Positions 19,104 to 27,553 of a DNA stretch of 64,000 bases are shown piece after piece. The stretch's first letter is position 1. Each line of letters opens with the position of its first letter. The stretch comes from Paenibacillaceae bacterium. Lineage in GTDB: Bacteria; Bacillota; Bacilli; Paenibacillales; NBRC-103111. The notes below the pieces were generated by a model. The model saw only the letters and a program-made list of their open reading frames with translations. It did not search any database and was not told the origin of the DNA. The stretch lies in the NCBI GenBank assembly GCA_029256185.1, contig JAQSYI010000030.1:22203-86202 (forward strand), written 5' to 3'. The translations under genes were made by a program, and so were the position numbers.

Positions 19104-20478
19104 TACGATGCGCCGCACCAAGGAAGAGTTCCATCCCATTGAGGAAGGCTTGGTGCGGATGTATGTATGCGGACCGACGGTATATAATTATATTCACATT
19201 GGCAACGGCCGGCCGGTCATCTTCTTCGATGTGGTCCGCCGCTATCTGGAGTACCGCGGGTATAAGGTGATCTATGTATCCAATTTTACCGATGTGGATG
19301 ACAAGATGATCCAGCGGGCCAAGCTGGAGGGTGCGACTGTGGCGGATGTGGCCGAGCGCTATATCGCCGCTTTCCTCCAGGACAGCAGGGCGCTGGGGGT
19401 GAAGGACACCATCCATCCCCGGGTTACGGAGAACATGGAGGAGATTCTCGCCTTTATCCAGGGGCTGGTGGAACAGGGTTATGCCTATGCAAGCGGCGGA
19501 GATGTATACTTCCATACGGATAAGTTCAAGGAATACGGGAAGCTGTCCCAGCAGAATCTGGAGGAGCTTCAATTCGGCATCCGCATCGAGGTGGATGAAC
19601 GCAAGCAGTCCGCGGCGGATTTCGTATTGTGGAAAGGCGCCAAGCCCGGAGAGGTGGCCTGGTCCAGCCCGTGGGGTGAAGGGCGGCCGGGGTGGCACAT
19701 TGAATGCTCGGCGCTGGCGAAGAAATATCTGGGCAATACCATCGATATTCACGGCGGCGGACAGGATCTGGTCTTCCCTCATCATGAATGCGAGATTGCC
19801 CAATCGGAGGCCTTAAGCGGTGAGCCTCTGGCCAATTATTGGATGCATAACGGCTTCCTGAACATGAATAACGAGAAAATGTCCAAATCCATCGGCAACA
19901 TCATGAATGTACGGGATATTCTGGCTGTTGCCCAGCCGCAGGAGTACCGGTTCGTGATTCTCTCCACCCACTACCGCAATCCGCTCAATTATAATGACGA
20001 TGTGCTGGCCCAGGCGAAGAACAGTCTGGAGCGTCTCAATAATTGCGCCGTTAATCTCAAGCACCGGCTGCCCGAGGCGGAGGACGCTCCTGTGGAGCAG
20101 GAGGTGCAGGCTTTTGTGGATGCCGCGCGGGAAGCATTCCGGAGCAAGATGGACGATGATTTCAACACGCCGGATGCCATAACGGCTATGTTCGGCCTGG
20201 CGGGGGAGGCCAACCGGTACCTGCAGCAATCTGTTGTAGCCGCAGGCTCCATTAACGCCATTCTCGGTTTGTTTCAGGAGATGGATGACGTGTTGGGCAT
20301 ACTGGTTAGTGAGGATAATAACTTGCTTGATGAAGAGATAGAGGATTTGCTCACCGAACGGGCCGAAGCGCGCAAGGCCAGAAATTGGGCGCGGGCCGAT
20401 GAGATCCGGGATTTGCTGACGGCCCGCGGTATTGTTCTGGAGGACACTCCACAAGGTATGCGCTGGAAACGGAAGTGA
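19084..20478 (+). CDS. cysS: Cysteinyl-tRNA synthetase
   Basis: The protein has 464 residues from ATG 19084 (MTLKIYNTMRRTKEEFHPIE), which matches the family N-terminus; an in-frame ATG at 19057 adds nine foreign residues. The zinc-cysteine motif MYVCGPTVYNYIHIGNGRP (including the HIGH-like sequence) and KMSKSIGN are intact. Charges tRNA-Cys, the ligand sensed by the T-box upstream, so the operon forms a feedback loop. Confidence 0.96.
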   Translation: MTLKIYNTMRRTKEEFHPIEEGLVRMYVCGPTVYNYIHIGNGRPVIFFDVVRRYLEYRGYKVIYVSNFTDVDDKMIQRAKLEGATVADVAERYIAAFLQDSRALGVKDTIHPRVTENMEEILAFIQGLVEQGYAYASGGDVYFHTDKFKEYGKLSQQNLEELQFGIRIEVDERKQSAADFVLWKGAKPGEVAWSSPWGEGRPGWHIECSALAKKYLGNTIDIHGGGQDLVFPHHECEIAQSEALSGEPLANYWMHNGFLNMNNEKMSKSIGNIMNVRDILAVAQPQEYRFVILSTHYRNPLNYNDDVLAQAKNSLERLNNCAVNLKHRLPEAEDAPVEQEVQAFVDAAREAFRSKMDDDFNTPDAITAMFGLAGEANRYLQQSVVAAGSINAILGLFQEMDDVLGILVSEDNNLLDEEIEDLLTERAEARKARNWARADEIRDLLTARGIVLEDTPQGMRWKRK

Positions 20479-20489
20479 GGAGTGCGGCA

Positions 20490-20912
20490 ATGGAAAGCCA
20501 GGAGCGCTTTTATTACCCTCCTCCCAAAGACCCCAGGCAGCTCAACCCGCTGACGCTGGCGTATCTGGGAGATGCGTTGTACGAGGTATTTGTACGCCAA
20601 TATGTGATCTCTCAAGCGAATTACCGCCCGAACCATATGCACCAGATGTCCACACGCTTCGTATCGGCCAAGGCCCAAGCGCGGGCGCTGGAGCGTCTGA
20701 TGTCTGCATTAACTGAGGAAGAGGCGGATGTGGTTAAGCGGGGGAGGAATGCCAAGTCCGGCACCACCCCCAAGAATACCGATGTGCTGGTCTACCGCCA
20801 CAGCACGGCATTTGAGTGTCTGCTGGGCTATCTGTTCTTTTGCGGGCGGCATGAGCGGCTGGAAGAACTGATGCGTCTTTCGGTTGAACGTCAGGACGGC
20901 TCAGCATTTTGA
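20490..20912 (+). CDS. mrnC: Mini-ribonuclease III (23S rRNA maturation)
   Basis: The protein has 140 residues. The RNase III catalytic core is visible as LNPLTLAYLGDALYEVFVRQ (LGDALYE with the catalytic aspartate), and the protein lacks a double-stranded RNA-binding domain, as expected for Mini-III. It matures 23S rRNA ends. ATG 20490 was chosen because GAGGAG lies seven bases upstream; that site overlaps the cysS stop codon. Confidence 0.95.
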   Translation: MESQERFYYPPPKDPRQLNPLTLAYLGDALYEVFVRQYVISQANYRPNHMHQMSTRFVSAKAQARALERLMSALTEEEADVVKRGRNAKSGTTPKNTDVLVYRHSTAFECLLGYLFFCGRHERLEELMRLSVERQDGSAF

Positions 20913-20956
20913 GCATCTGCAAATAACGCAGGAGCCCATACAATAGAGAGGATTGA

Positions 20957-21703
20957 ATGAGCATGGATGATTTTATCGGAGGCAAGCATTCGGTGATGGA
21001 GGCCCTTCGGTCCGGGCGCAGCGTCAACAAGATATGGATTGGGGAGAACGCCCAGAAGCATCTGATCGGTCCGATTTTGGCTGAGGCCAAAAATGCCGGA
21101 GTGATTGTTCAAACCGTGGACAAGCGCAAGCTGGATCAGATGGCCGGCGATATCGCCCATCAGGGCGTTGTTGCCCAGGTGGCGCCGTATGATTACGTGG
21201 AAGTGGAGGAATTGCTCGCCCGCGCCCAAGCTAAGGGCGAGGCTCCTTTCCTGATTATTCTCGATGAGATTGAGGACCCGCATAATCTGGGGTCCATTCT
21301 GCGGACGGCTGACTGCGCGGGAGTGCACGGAATTATTATCCCGAAGCGCCGCTCGGTGGGACTGACGGCCACGGTATCCAAGATATCCGCAGGCGCTGTG
21401 GAGTATGTGCCTGTCGCCAAGGTAACCAATCTGGCTCAGACCATTGAGGCCCTGAAGGAAGCGGGGGTCTGGGTGGTGGGCGCCGATGTTCATACGGACA
21501 AAATGCTCTATGACGTTGACTTCACAATGCCGCTGGCGATTGTAATCGGCAACGAAGGCAAAGGGATGGGGCGTTTGGTCAAGGAGAGCTGCGATTTCAA
21601 TGTCAAGCTGCCCATGTCCGGGCGGATTAATTCGCTGAACGCTTCCGTGGCCGCTTCCATCTTCATGTATGAGGCTGTCCGACAACGCTCGTCCAAGCGT
21701 TAG
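20957..21703 (+). CDS. rlmB: 23S rRNA (guanosine-2'-O-)-methyltransferase RlmB
   Basis: The protein has 248 residues. A substrate-binding N-terminus (FIGGKHSVMEALRSGRSV) precedes a SPOUT/TrmH-type knot with LDEIEDPHNLGSILRTAD, VIGNEGKGMGRLV and the final MSGRINSLNASVAASIFMYE. Methylates a ribose in the peptidyl-transferase loop of 23S rRNA. Ribosome site AGAGAGG five bases upstream. Confidence 0.95.
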   Translation: MSMDDFIGGKHSVMEALRSGRSVNKIWIGENAQKHLIGPILAEAKNAGVIVQTVDKRKLDQMAGDIAHQGVVAQVAPYDYVEVEELLARAQAKGEAPFLIILDEIEDPHNLGSILRTADCAGVHGIIIPKRRSVGLTATVSKISAGAVEYVPVAKVTNLAQTIEALKEAGVWVVGADVHTDKMLYDVDFTMPLAIVIGNEGKGMGRLVKESCDFNVKLPMSGRINSLNASVAASIFMYEAVRQRSSKR

Positions 21704-21712
21704 TCCAAGACG

Positions 21713-22231
21713 ATGAAAGAATATCTGGTTGTCGACGGGTACAATATTATCGGAGCGTGGCCGGAGCTTGCCAAGCTGAAGGATGTGGAGTTGGAGCAGG
21801 CGCGGGACCGGCTGATTGACATATTGGCCGAATATCAGGCCTATAGCGGTATGAAGGTGCATCTGGTGTTCGATGCCCATCAGGTTCCCGGACTCGGCGG
21901 CAAATACGAGCAAAGCAAGCTGGAAATTCTGTACACCAAGGAAAAAGAGACGGCGGATGAGCTTATCGAACGCCTGACTCTCAGTCTGATCGGCCGCAGG
22001 CGGCATGTATATGTTGCCACATCGGATATGGCGGAGCAGAGCGTCATATTCGGTCATGGCGCATTCCGCTTGCCTGCCCGGGAACTGCTGGTCAAGGTCA
22101 GGCAGGCCAAAAAGGATGTGCAGGAGCGGATAGAAGTGAAGGAATCCTTCAAGAAAAATTCCATAGACGGCTCACTGTCGGAGGATATGAAGCAGTTATT
22201 TGAAAAATGGCGCCGCGGCGGCAGGGACTGA
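21713..22231 (+). CDS. rae1: Ribosome-associated mRNA endonuclease Rae1 (YacP, NYN domain)
   Basis: The protein has 172 residues. The NYN/PIN-like nuclease start reads EYLVVDGYNIIGAWPELAKL, with further acidic positions at VFDAHQVPG and ATSDMAEQ. The Bacillus homologue cleaves certain mRNAs inside translating ribosomes. It begins nine bases after rlmB without a strong ribosome site, so coupled translation is likely. Confidence 0.92.
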   Translation: MKEYLVVDGYNIIGAWPELAKLKDVELEQARDRLIDILAEYQAYSGMKVHLVFDAHQVPGLGGKYEQSKLEILYTKEKETADELIERLTLSLIGRRRHVYVATSDMAEQSVIFGHGAFRLPARELLVKVRQAKKDVQERIEVKESFKKNSIDGSLSEDMKQLFEKWRRGGRD

Positions 22232-22276
22232 TTGTAATTTTCTAGTAAAATTCACGACTTTTCCAGATGGACCTAG

Positions 22277-22306
22277 TTGACGATAATTCGGGCCATCATG
22301 TATACT
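22277..22306 (+). promoter_or_regulatory. Sigma-A promoter of sigH
   Basis: TTGACG (22277-22282), 18-base spacer, TATACT (22301-22306), 58 bases ahead of the sigH start codon. Confidence 0.75.
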
Positions 22307-22364
22307 AGTCCTATCTTTTGTATGTGAGAAATTGCCTTGTGGGGCTTGGCCGGAGGGGTTCTTA

Positions 22365-23012
22365 GTGAGTGTCGACCTCAATGAGTTGAGAAAGTCCGAA
22401 TTAGAGCTCCGTACCGACGAAGACAATGTGGATGCCGTGCGTGACGGCGATGCCGAAGCCCTGGAATACTTGATCAACAAGTATAAGAATTTTGTCCGCG
22501 CCAAGGCCCGTTCTTATTTCCTGATCGGAGCTGACCGCGAGGATATTGTCCAAGAGGGTATGATTGGTCTGTATAAATCCATCCGGGATTTCCGGGGAGA
22601 TAAACTGGCTTCCTTCAAGGCATTCGCCGAGTTGTGCATTACCAGGCAGATTATTACGGCGATCAAGACAGCTACGCGGCAGAAGCATATTCCGCTCAAT
22701 TCCTATGTTTCCCTGGATAAGCCGATTTATGACGAGGATTCCGACCGCACACTGCTTGATGTCATCTGCGGCTCCCGTGTCACCGACCCGGAGGAGCTCA
22801 TTATCAACCAGGAAGAGTTCAGCGGGCTTGAAGACAAGATGGGCGAGATCTTGAGCGATTTGGAACGGAAGGTTCTGATGCTGTATCTGGATGGCCGTTC
22901 TTATCAGGAAATCGCTGTTGATCTGGACCGTCATGTGAAGTCCATTGACAATGCACTGCAGAGAGTCAAGCGCAAGCTGGAACGTTATCTGGAAATACGC
23001 GATTTAAGCTAG
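22365..23012 (+). CDS. sigH: RNA polymerase sigma factor SigH (stationary phase and early sporulation)
   Basis: The protein has 215 residues. GTG 22365 is the likely start: GGAGG lies eight bases upstream and the product then begins MSVDLNELRKSEL, as in the family. Region 2 shows IGADREDIVQEGMIGLYKSI and AFAELCITRQIITAIK; region 4 shows YLDGRSYQEIAVDLDRHVKS. Controls entry into sporulation and competence in Bacilli. In Bacillus the next gene is rpmG; here unrelated DNA follows for nearly 27 kb. Confidence 0.96.
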   Translation: MSVDLNELRKSELELRTDEDNVDAVRDGDAEALEYLINKYKNFVRAKARSYFLIGADREDIVQEGMIGLYKSIRDFRGDKLASFKAFAELCITRQIITAIKTATRQKHIPLNSYVSLDKPIYDEDSDRTLLDVICGSRVTDPEELIINQEEFSGLEDKMGEILSDLERKVLMLYLDGRSYQEIAVDLDRHVKSIDNALQRVKRKLERYLEIRDLS

Positions 23013-23053
23013 GCATCTCACTTCGGTCTGCTCGGAGTGGATGCCTAGCTTTT
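23006..23053. terminator. Terminator overlapping the sigH stop codon
   Basis: AAGCTAGGCATC pairs perfectly with GATGCCTAGCTT; the TAG stop of sigH is inside the left arm and TTTTAATTT follows. It can also serve the opposing leucine dehydrogenase gene. Confidence 0.85.
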
Positions 23054-23130
23054 AATTTAGGGGGCTGTTCTGCCGCCGGGGCGCTGTCTTGGCATTGGAG
23101 CAGTCCCTTATGATCGTATTGAAAGGACGG

Positions 23131-24225
23131 CTACTTCCAGCCGCCGCCTGTCCGCTTGCTTCGCAGATGGGTGCCGCGGGCTTCCTTGTACCGGTTCAGC
23201 CGGTCAAGCGCCATCCGGTCTGCCGCGGCGTGGGGAGGAATTCCCTCCGCCTTGGAAATGCGGAATACCTCAGCCAGATTATTCTGGATGCCTGCCACTT
23301 GCCCGTATGCCTGCTCAGCCTGATAGCCGTTCTGCTCATTGGCGATATTAATGACACCACCTGCATTGATCACATAATCCGGCGCGTACAGAATGCCAAG
23401 CTCATGCAGCATCTGGCCGTGGCGCAGCTCCTTCAGTTGATTGTTGGCTGCACCGGCAATGATCTTGGCCCTCAACCGGGGAATCGTTGTGTCATTGACG
23501 GTTGCTCCCAGCGCGCAGGGGGCATAGATATCGCAGGCTGCGTCATAGATGTCCTCCGGACTGACTGCCGCCGCCTGGAAATCCTCGCGAACTCTCCGCA
23601 CCGCCTCGCCGTCCAAGTCCGTAACAATCAGCCGGGCGCCCTCTTCATACAAGTGCTTGCACAGATAATAGCCTACGTGGCCCACCCCTTGAACGGCGAT
23701 GATGCGGCCTTCCAGACTGTCTGTCCCATACACTTCCCTGGCGGCAGCCTTCATCCCCCGGTACACGCCAAAAGCTGTAGCCGGAGAAGGATCTCCCGAG
23801 GAGCCGTGGGACTGGGACAGTCCTGCGACAAAGTCGGTCTCCTGGCTGACAATCTCCATGTCCGCAACGGACGTGCCTACATCCTCCGCTGTAATGTACC
23901 GTCCGTTCAGACCCTGAACGAAACGCCCGAAGGCCCGGAACATTCTCTCGCTTTTGGCAAGCTTCGGATCGCCGATGATCACCGTTTTGCCGCCGCCCAG
24001 ATTAAGCCCGGCCGCCGAGTTCTTGTAAGTCATGCCCTTGGCCAGCCGTAGAACGTCAACAATGGCCTCCTGCTCGGAAGCGTAATTCCACATTCTGGTT
24101 CCGCCCAATGCAGGACCCAATGTTGTATCGTGAATGGCGATAACCGCTTTAAGTCCCGATTCCCGGTCCTGACAGAATACCAGCTCTTCATAACCGTCTT
24201 GCTCCATTACCTCAAAAAGATTCAT
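23131..24225 (-). CDS. bcd: Leucine dehydrogenase (branched-chain amino acid dehydrogenase)
   Basis: The protein has 364 residues, the typical size. The sequence is close to Bacillus leucine dehydrogenase: AIHDTTLGPALGGTRMW, GMTYKNSAAGLNLGGGKTVI with the substrate and catalytic lysines at 68 and 80, and the NAD-binding AVQGVGHVGYYL. Deaminates leucine, valine and isoleucine to keto acids, supplying branched-chain fatty acid precursors. Ribosome site AGGAA eight bases upstream. It is transcribed against sigH and divergently from the AraC gene. Confidence 0.94.
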   Translation of the reverse strand: MNLFEVMEQDGYEELVFCQDRESGLKAVIAIHDTTLGPALGGTRMWNYASEQEAIVDVLRLAKGMTYKNSAAGLNLGGGKTVIIGDPKLAKSERMFRAFGRFVQGLNGRYITAEDVGTSVADMEIVSQETDFVAGLSQSHGSSGDPSPATAFGVYRGMKAAAREVYGTDSLEGRIIAVQGVGHVGYYLCKHLYEEGARLIVTDLDGEAVRRVREDFQAAAVSPEDIYDAACDIYAPCALGATVNDTTIPRLRAKIIAGAANNQLKELRHGQMLHELGILYAPDYVINAGGVINIANEQNGYQAEQAYGQVAGIQNNLAEVFRISKAEGIPPHAAADRMALDRLNRYKEARGTHLRSKRTGGGWK

Positions 24226-24372
24226 CGTTATGATTCCTGCCTTCCGTTATGCTTGCGACCGCAATCCCCTTTAACTTATATTCCTATTTCAGCCTAAAAC
24301 CAAGCCGGTCTTTCGTCAAGTATGCAAGTGTGATAGAGTGGAAATTATTTGATTGATTTGGGGGAGTTGGCT

Positions 24373-25356
24373 GTGGAATGGGAGAACAGGGGAAATTGTG
24401 CTTTGGAATACGTTTCACGGGTGCATACAGTCATGGATTATATAGAACGGCATTTGGATGGTGAATTATCGCTGGAAAAGTTGGCTCAGGTAGCCGGATT
24501 TTCCAAATTTCATTTTCACAGAATATTTTATTCCCAGACAGGGGAAACCCTCTTCGGCTTTATTATGAGGCTGCGGCTGGAGAAGGGGGCGGGGCTTCTC
24601 GCCGGAAACTCAAGAATTACGGTGACAGAAGCGGCCATGGCTTCGGGCTTTGCCAATTCCTCTTCTTTTGCCAGGAGCTTCAAGCAGCACTTTGGCGCAA
24701 GCCCTTCGCAATGGCGGGTTAACCCTGACTGCCGGGATAATCGCAATATGGGTATGACAACCCGCAATTCCGGACAGATGGATCGCAATCCTGAGAAATC
24801 GCTGCAGGTCTCCAAGGTATATATTGAGTATGCAGGAACTACTCAAATCTGGAGGTATGTTATGGCAGAGCAGGCTCGTACGGTTGAAGTGAAGGAAGTA
24901 CCCGGATGGACGGTGGCGTATGTGCGCTATGTGGGTCCTTATGCGGGAGACGGTGAGCTGTTTGAATCCTTGAACAGCAAGCTGTTCAAATGGGCAGGGG
25001 CAAGAGGCCTGGTGCGTTTTCCGGATTCACAGCATTTGATTGTCTATCACGACAACCCGGAAATAACGGAGGAGGAAAAGCTGCGGATCAGCGTATGCCT
25101 GACCGTTCCTGCGGATACCCAGGTTGACGGAGAGATCGGGAAGATGACGCTTGCCCCCGGAAAATATGCGTTTGCCCGGTTTCAACTGGGCGTTGCGGAC
25201 TTTTCGGAGGCTTGGACCTGGGTGTATGCCACCTGGCTGCCTGATTCAGGTTATGTCCCGGATGACGGCCCTTGCTTGGAGCTCTATCATGGGACCGGAC
25301 CTGATGAAGAGGGCAGATTCACAGTAGATATTTGTGTACCGGTGAAGCCTCTTTAA
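24373..25356 (+). CDS. AraC-type regulator with GyrI-like effector domain
   Basis: The protein has 327 residues from GTG 24373, which has GGGGAG six bases upstream; the frame also allows TTG 24349. Two helix-turn-helix motifs make an N-terminal AraC domain (LSLEKLAQVAGFSKFHFHRI; ITVTEAAMASGFANSSSFAR). From about residue 165 a GyrI/SbmC-like small-molecule-binding domain follows (VEVKEVPGWTVAYVRYVGPY). This architecture resembles Rob/BmrR-type drug or metabolite sensors. Targets are unknown; the divergent bcd gene is one candidate. Confidence 0.88.
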   Translation: MEWENRGNCALEYVSRVHTVMDYIERHLDGELSLEKLAQVAGFSKFHFHRIFYSQTGETLFGFIMRLRLEKGAGLLAGNSRITVTEAAMASGFANSSSFARSFKQHFGASPSQWRVNPDCRDNRNMGMTTRNSGQMDRNPEKSLQVSKVYIEYAGTTQIWRYVMAEQARTVEVKEVPGWTVAYVRYVGPYAGDGELFESLNSKLFKWAGARGLVRFPDSQHLIVYHDNPEITEEEKLRISVCLTVPADTQVDGEIGKMTLAPGKYAFARFQLGVADFSEAWTWVYATWLPDSGYVPDDGPCLELYHGTGPDEEGRFTVDICVPVKPL

Positions 25357-25390
25357 GCCGGCGGAGCAGAACTGAACGGAATTGGACTAG

Positions 25391-25424
25391 GAAGAGCAGA
25401 ACTCTCTTGAGGGTTCTGTTCTTT
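25391..25424 (+). terminator. Terminator after the AraC-type gene
   Basis: GAAGAGCAGAACTCTC pairs with GGGTTCTGTTCTTTT around a TTGA loop, with G-T pairs and a T-rich end. Confidence 0.75.
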
Positions 25425-25565
25425 TGTATAAATATGGATAACAAGGGCCGAACCAACAATTCATATTGTTGACTGTAATTGGAATAGTATGGAAATCAGC
25501 GAAGCTATATGTATATAATAGCAATTATTATTTTGAAATCTGTCGAAAATATATGATTAGGGATG

Positions 25566-25594
25566 TTTAAAAATGTCGAATACTGATATATGAT
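25566..25594 (+). promoter_or_regulatory. Possible promoter for the riboswitch-mannanase transcript
   Basis: TTTAAA (25566-25571), 17-base spacer, TATGAT (25589-25594). The -35 box is weak, but it is the best-spaced candidate in the AT-rich stretch 25425-25700, where I see no gene. Confidence 0.4.
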
Positions 25595-25715
25595 AGTGAC
25601 GTAAATCAAATAGTGAATTTCAGATGGGAGTGAGAATGCTTCGCAAGAGATTTCGGACAAGCGTGACCAAGTTCTTCCTTGAGTTGAAAAGGGGACGGGA
25701 CTGCTGCCAAAGATC

Positions 25716-25797
25716 TTGCCGATAAAGGCAAACCTATCGAAAGGTAGGGACGCAAAGCCATAGGGCCTTCCATTAGGATTGGCAGCCTGGCCGCCGA
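25716..25797 (+). promoter_or_regulatory. Cyclic di-GMP-I (GEMM-I) riboswitch
   Basis: The conserved core is present in order: AGGCAAACC, a GAAA tetraloop closed by CCTATC/GGTAGG, GGGACGCAAAGCC (the tetraloop receptor side), an AGGGCCTT arm and a final GGCAGCCTGGCC. This matches the class I c-di-GMP aptamer. The start codon of the GH26 mannanase lies about 55 bases downstream. No strong terminator separates them, so control may act on translation initiation or through a weak AAATAAG/CTTTATTT pairing at 25804-25833. Confidence 0.92.
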
Positions 25798-25851
25798 AGT
25801 GAAGAAATAAGCTGTGGGAACGACTTTATTTTTAGGGAGGAACTTGAAAAG

Positions 25852-27477
25852 ATGAAAAGCTTGAACAAAGTATTGCGAAGTGTATTGGCCATTGCCATTA
25901 TGGCGGTTGCCCTGCCTCTGGGCGCCTCCGGTCTGTTTGCGCTGCAACCAGCGGAAGCGGCTGCTCCTGCCCCTGTCAATGGGAATGCCTCTCCCCAGGC
26001 CAAATTGCTGTTGAATTATCTGAGCTCCATCTCCGGCAGCAAAACAATCTCCGGCCAGCATGATTATCTGGAAGTCCCCGACGAATTGAGCAACAAACTG
26101 AAGAATCTGACCGGCAGCTATGCCGGATTGCACGGTTATGAATTAGGGGCTATCATGGATCAGACCGAAGCCCAGATGGCCAGCCAGCGCCAGGGTGTGG
26201 TGAACAGCGCCATTGCCTGGTACAAAGCGGGCGGGATCGTAACCATCACTTATCACGCCAGTCTCCCCGGCACAAGCCAAAGCTGGTCCAACGTTCAGAA
26301 GAAAATCAGCCAAGCGGAGTTTGACAAGATCGTTACTCCCGGCACAGAAGCTTACAACAATCTGATCAAGGATATCGACAAGGTGGCCGTTTCTCTCAAA
26401 TCGCTTAACGCGGCTGGAGTGCCTGTTCTTTGGAGACCTTATCATGAAATGAACGGCGACTGGTTCTGGTGGGGCCAAAAGAACAATTTCCCCAAGCTGT
26501 GGAATATCATGTATGACCGTCTTACTACCTATCACCAATTGAACAACCTGATCTGGGTCTGGAATCCCAATGCACCCAATGCGTATGCGAGCCCTTATCC
26601 TGCCACTTTCCCCGGACTGGAAAAAGTTGATATACTGGCAGTGGATATATATAATAATGACTATAAACAAAGCCACTATGATGGTCTCCTGGCGCTTGCC
26701 GCCGGCAAACCCATTGCCATTGGAGAGAATGGAGAGCTGCCTTCCGTCGCCACCTTGTCCACCACTCAGCCGCGCTGGGCCTATTACATGACATGGGGCA
26801 AAATGCTGACAGAAAATAATAGTGACGCTACTATCAAGGCCGTCCATAATTCGGAGCGTGTGCTGACCAGAGGAGAGTTTAATCCTTACGCCGAAGCGGC
26901 GCCGACTGCAACTCCAGCTCCTACACCAACTGCAACGCCGGTGCCGACACCGACCGCAACTCCGGCACCTACACCAACTGCAACTCCAGCACCTACACCG
27001 ACGGTTACACCGGCACCTACACCGACTGCAACACCGGCTCCGGTTCAACCGGCATTAAACGGGTTAAAGTCGGAATATTACGACAACAAGGATCTGACTA
27101 ATCTGAAGCTGATAAGGACAGACGACAGCATCAACTTTAATTGGAGAACAGATTCCCCGGCTGCAGAGATTGGAGCGGATACGTTTTCCGTTAGATGGAC
27201 AGGCCAGGTCAAGCCGCGGTTTACGGAAAGGTATACCTTCCATACTATGTCAGATGACGGAATCCGGGTCTGGGTGAACGGCGTTCTGCTTATTGACAGT
27301 TGGATTAACCAGAGCTGGATAGAACGTACGGGTGCGATTGATCTGGAGGCGGGCAAGCTGTATTCCATCAAGGTGGAATATTATGAGGATGCCGGAGCGG
27401 CCGCAGCGTTGTTGTACTGGTCCAGCTCAAGTCAGAGTAAGCAAATCGTTCCCCCTGCCCAATTATTCCTTCCCTAA
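25852..27477 (+). CDS. Secreted GH26 beta-mannanase with Pro/Thr linker and PA14 domain
   Basis: The protein has 541 residues. Signal peptide 1-36, cut near AEA-A. The GH26 catalytic domain (about 45-345) shows the acid/base site WRPYHEMNGDWFWW (Glu199) and the nucleophile in AIGENGELP (Glu292). A linker of near-identical ATPAPTPT octads (about 350-400) leads to a PA14 carbohydrate-binding-type domain (about 403-541; GLKSEYYDNKDLTNLKLIR, MSDDGIRVWVNGVLL). The enzyme should cut beta-1,4-mannan or mannose-containing matrix outside the cell. It follows the c-di-GMP riboswitch and probably shares its transcript with the next gene. Confidence 0.92.
   Translation: MKSLNKVLRSVLAIAIMAVALPLGASGLFALQPAEAAAPAPVNGNASPQAKLLLNYLSSISGSKTISGQHDYLEVPDELSNKLKNLTGSYAGLHGYELGAIMDQTEAQMASQRQGVVNSAIAWYKAGGIVTITYHASLPGTSQSWSNVQKKISQAEFDKIVTPGTEAYNNLIKDIDKVAVSLKSLNAAGVPVLWRPYHEMNGDWFWWGQKNNFPKLWNIMYDRLTTYHQLNNLIWVWNPNAPNAYASPYPATFPGLEKVDILAVDIYNNDYKQSHYDGLLALAAGKPIAIGENGELPSVATLSTTQPRWAYYMTWGKMLTENNSDATIKAVHNSERVLTRGEFNPYAEAAPTATPAPTPTATPVPTPTATPAPTPTATPAPTPTVTPAPTPTATPAPVQPALNGLKSEYYDNKDLTNLKLIRTDDSINFNWRTDSPAAEIGADTFSVRWTGQVKPRFTERYTFHTMSDDGIRVWVNGVLLIDSWINQSWIERTGAIDLEAGKLYSIKVEYYEDAGAAAALLYWSSSSQSKQIVPPAQLFLP
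26905..27045 (+). repeat. 24-nt tandem repeat coding the mannanase linker
   Basis: Nearly six copies of a 24-base unit of the type ACTGCAACTCCAGCTCCTAC plus ACCA encode eight-residue TATPAPTP octads. Copies differ mostly at third codon positions, so the protein pattern is the conserved feature. Confidence 0.9.
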
Positions 27478-27553
27478 GAGACTGCGGCGAACCCATTTCC
27501 TCGCAGCTCCATAGCTCCAATGAGAGCGGGAAGAATCGGAAGGGGCGACTTGG

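Noticed and set aside
23054..23130. Search for transposase, integrase or attachment repeats at the left edge of the accessory block
   Set aside because: No inverted or direct repeats shared with the right edge (49608-49794) could be seen by eye; a mobile-element label is not supported.
23089..24051. Plus-strand open frame of 320 codons across the leucine dehydrogenase gene
   Set aside because: The minus-strand product is an unmistakable leucine dehydrogenase; the plus frame is its shadow.
26143..27048. Minus-strand open frame rich in Cys and Arg over the mannanase linker
   Set aside because: The composition comes from reading the ATPAPTPT repeat backwards.
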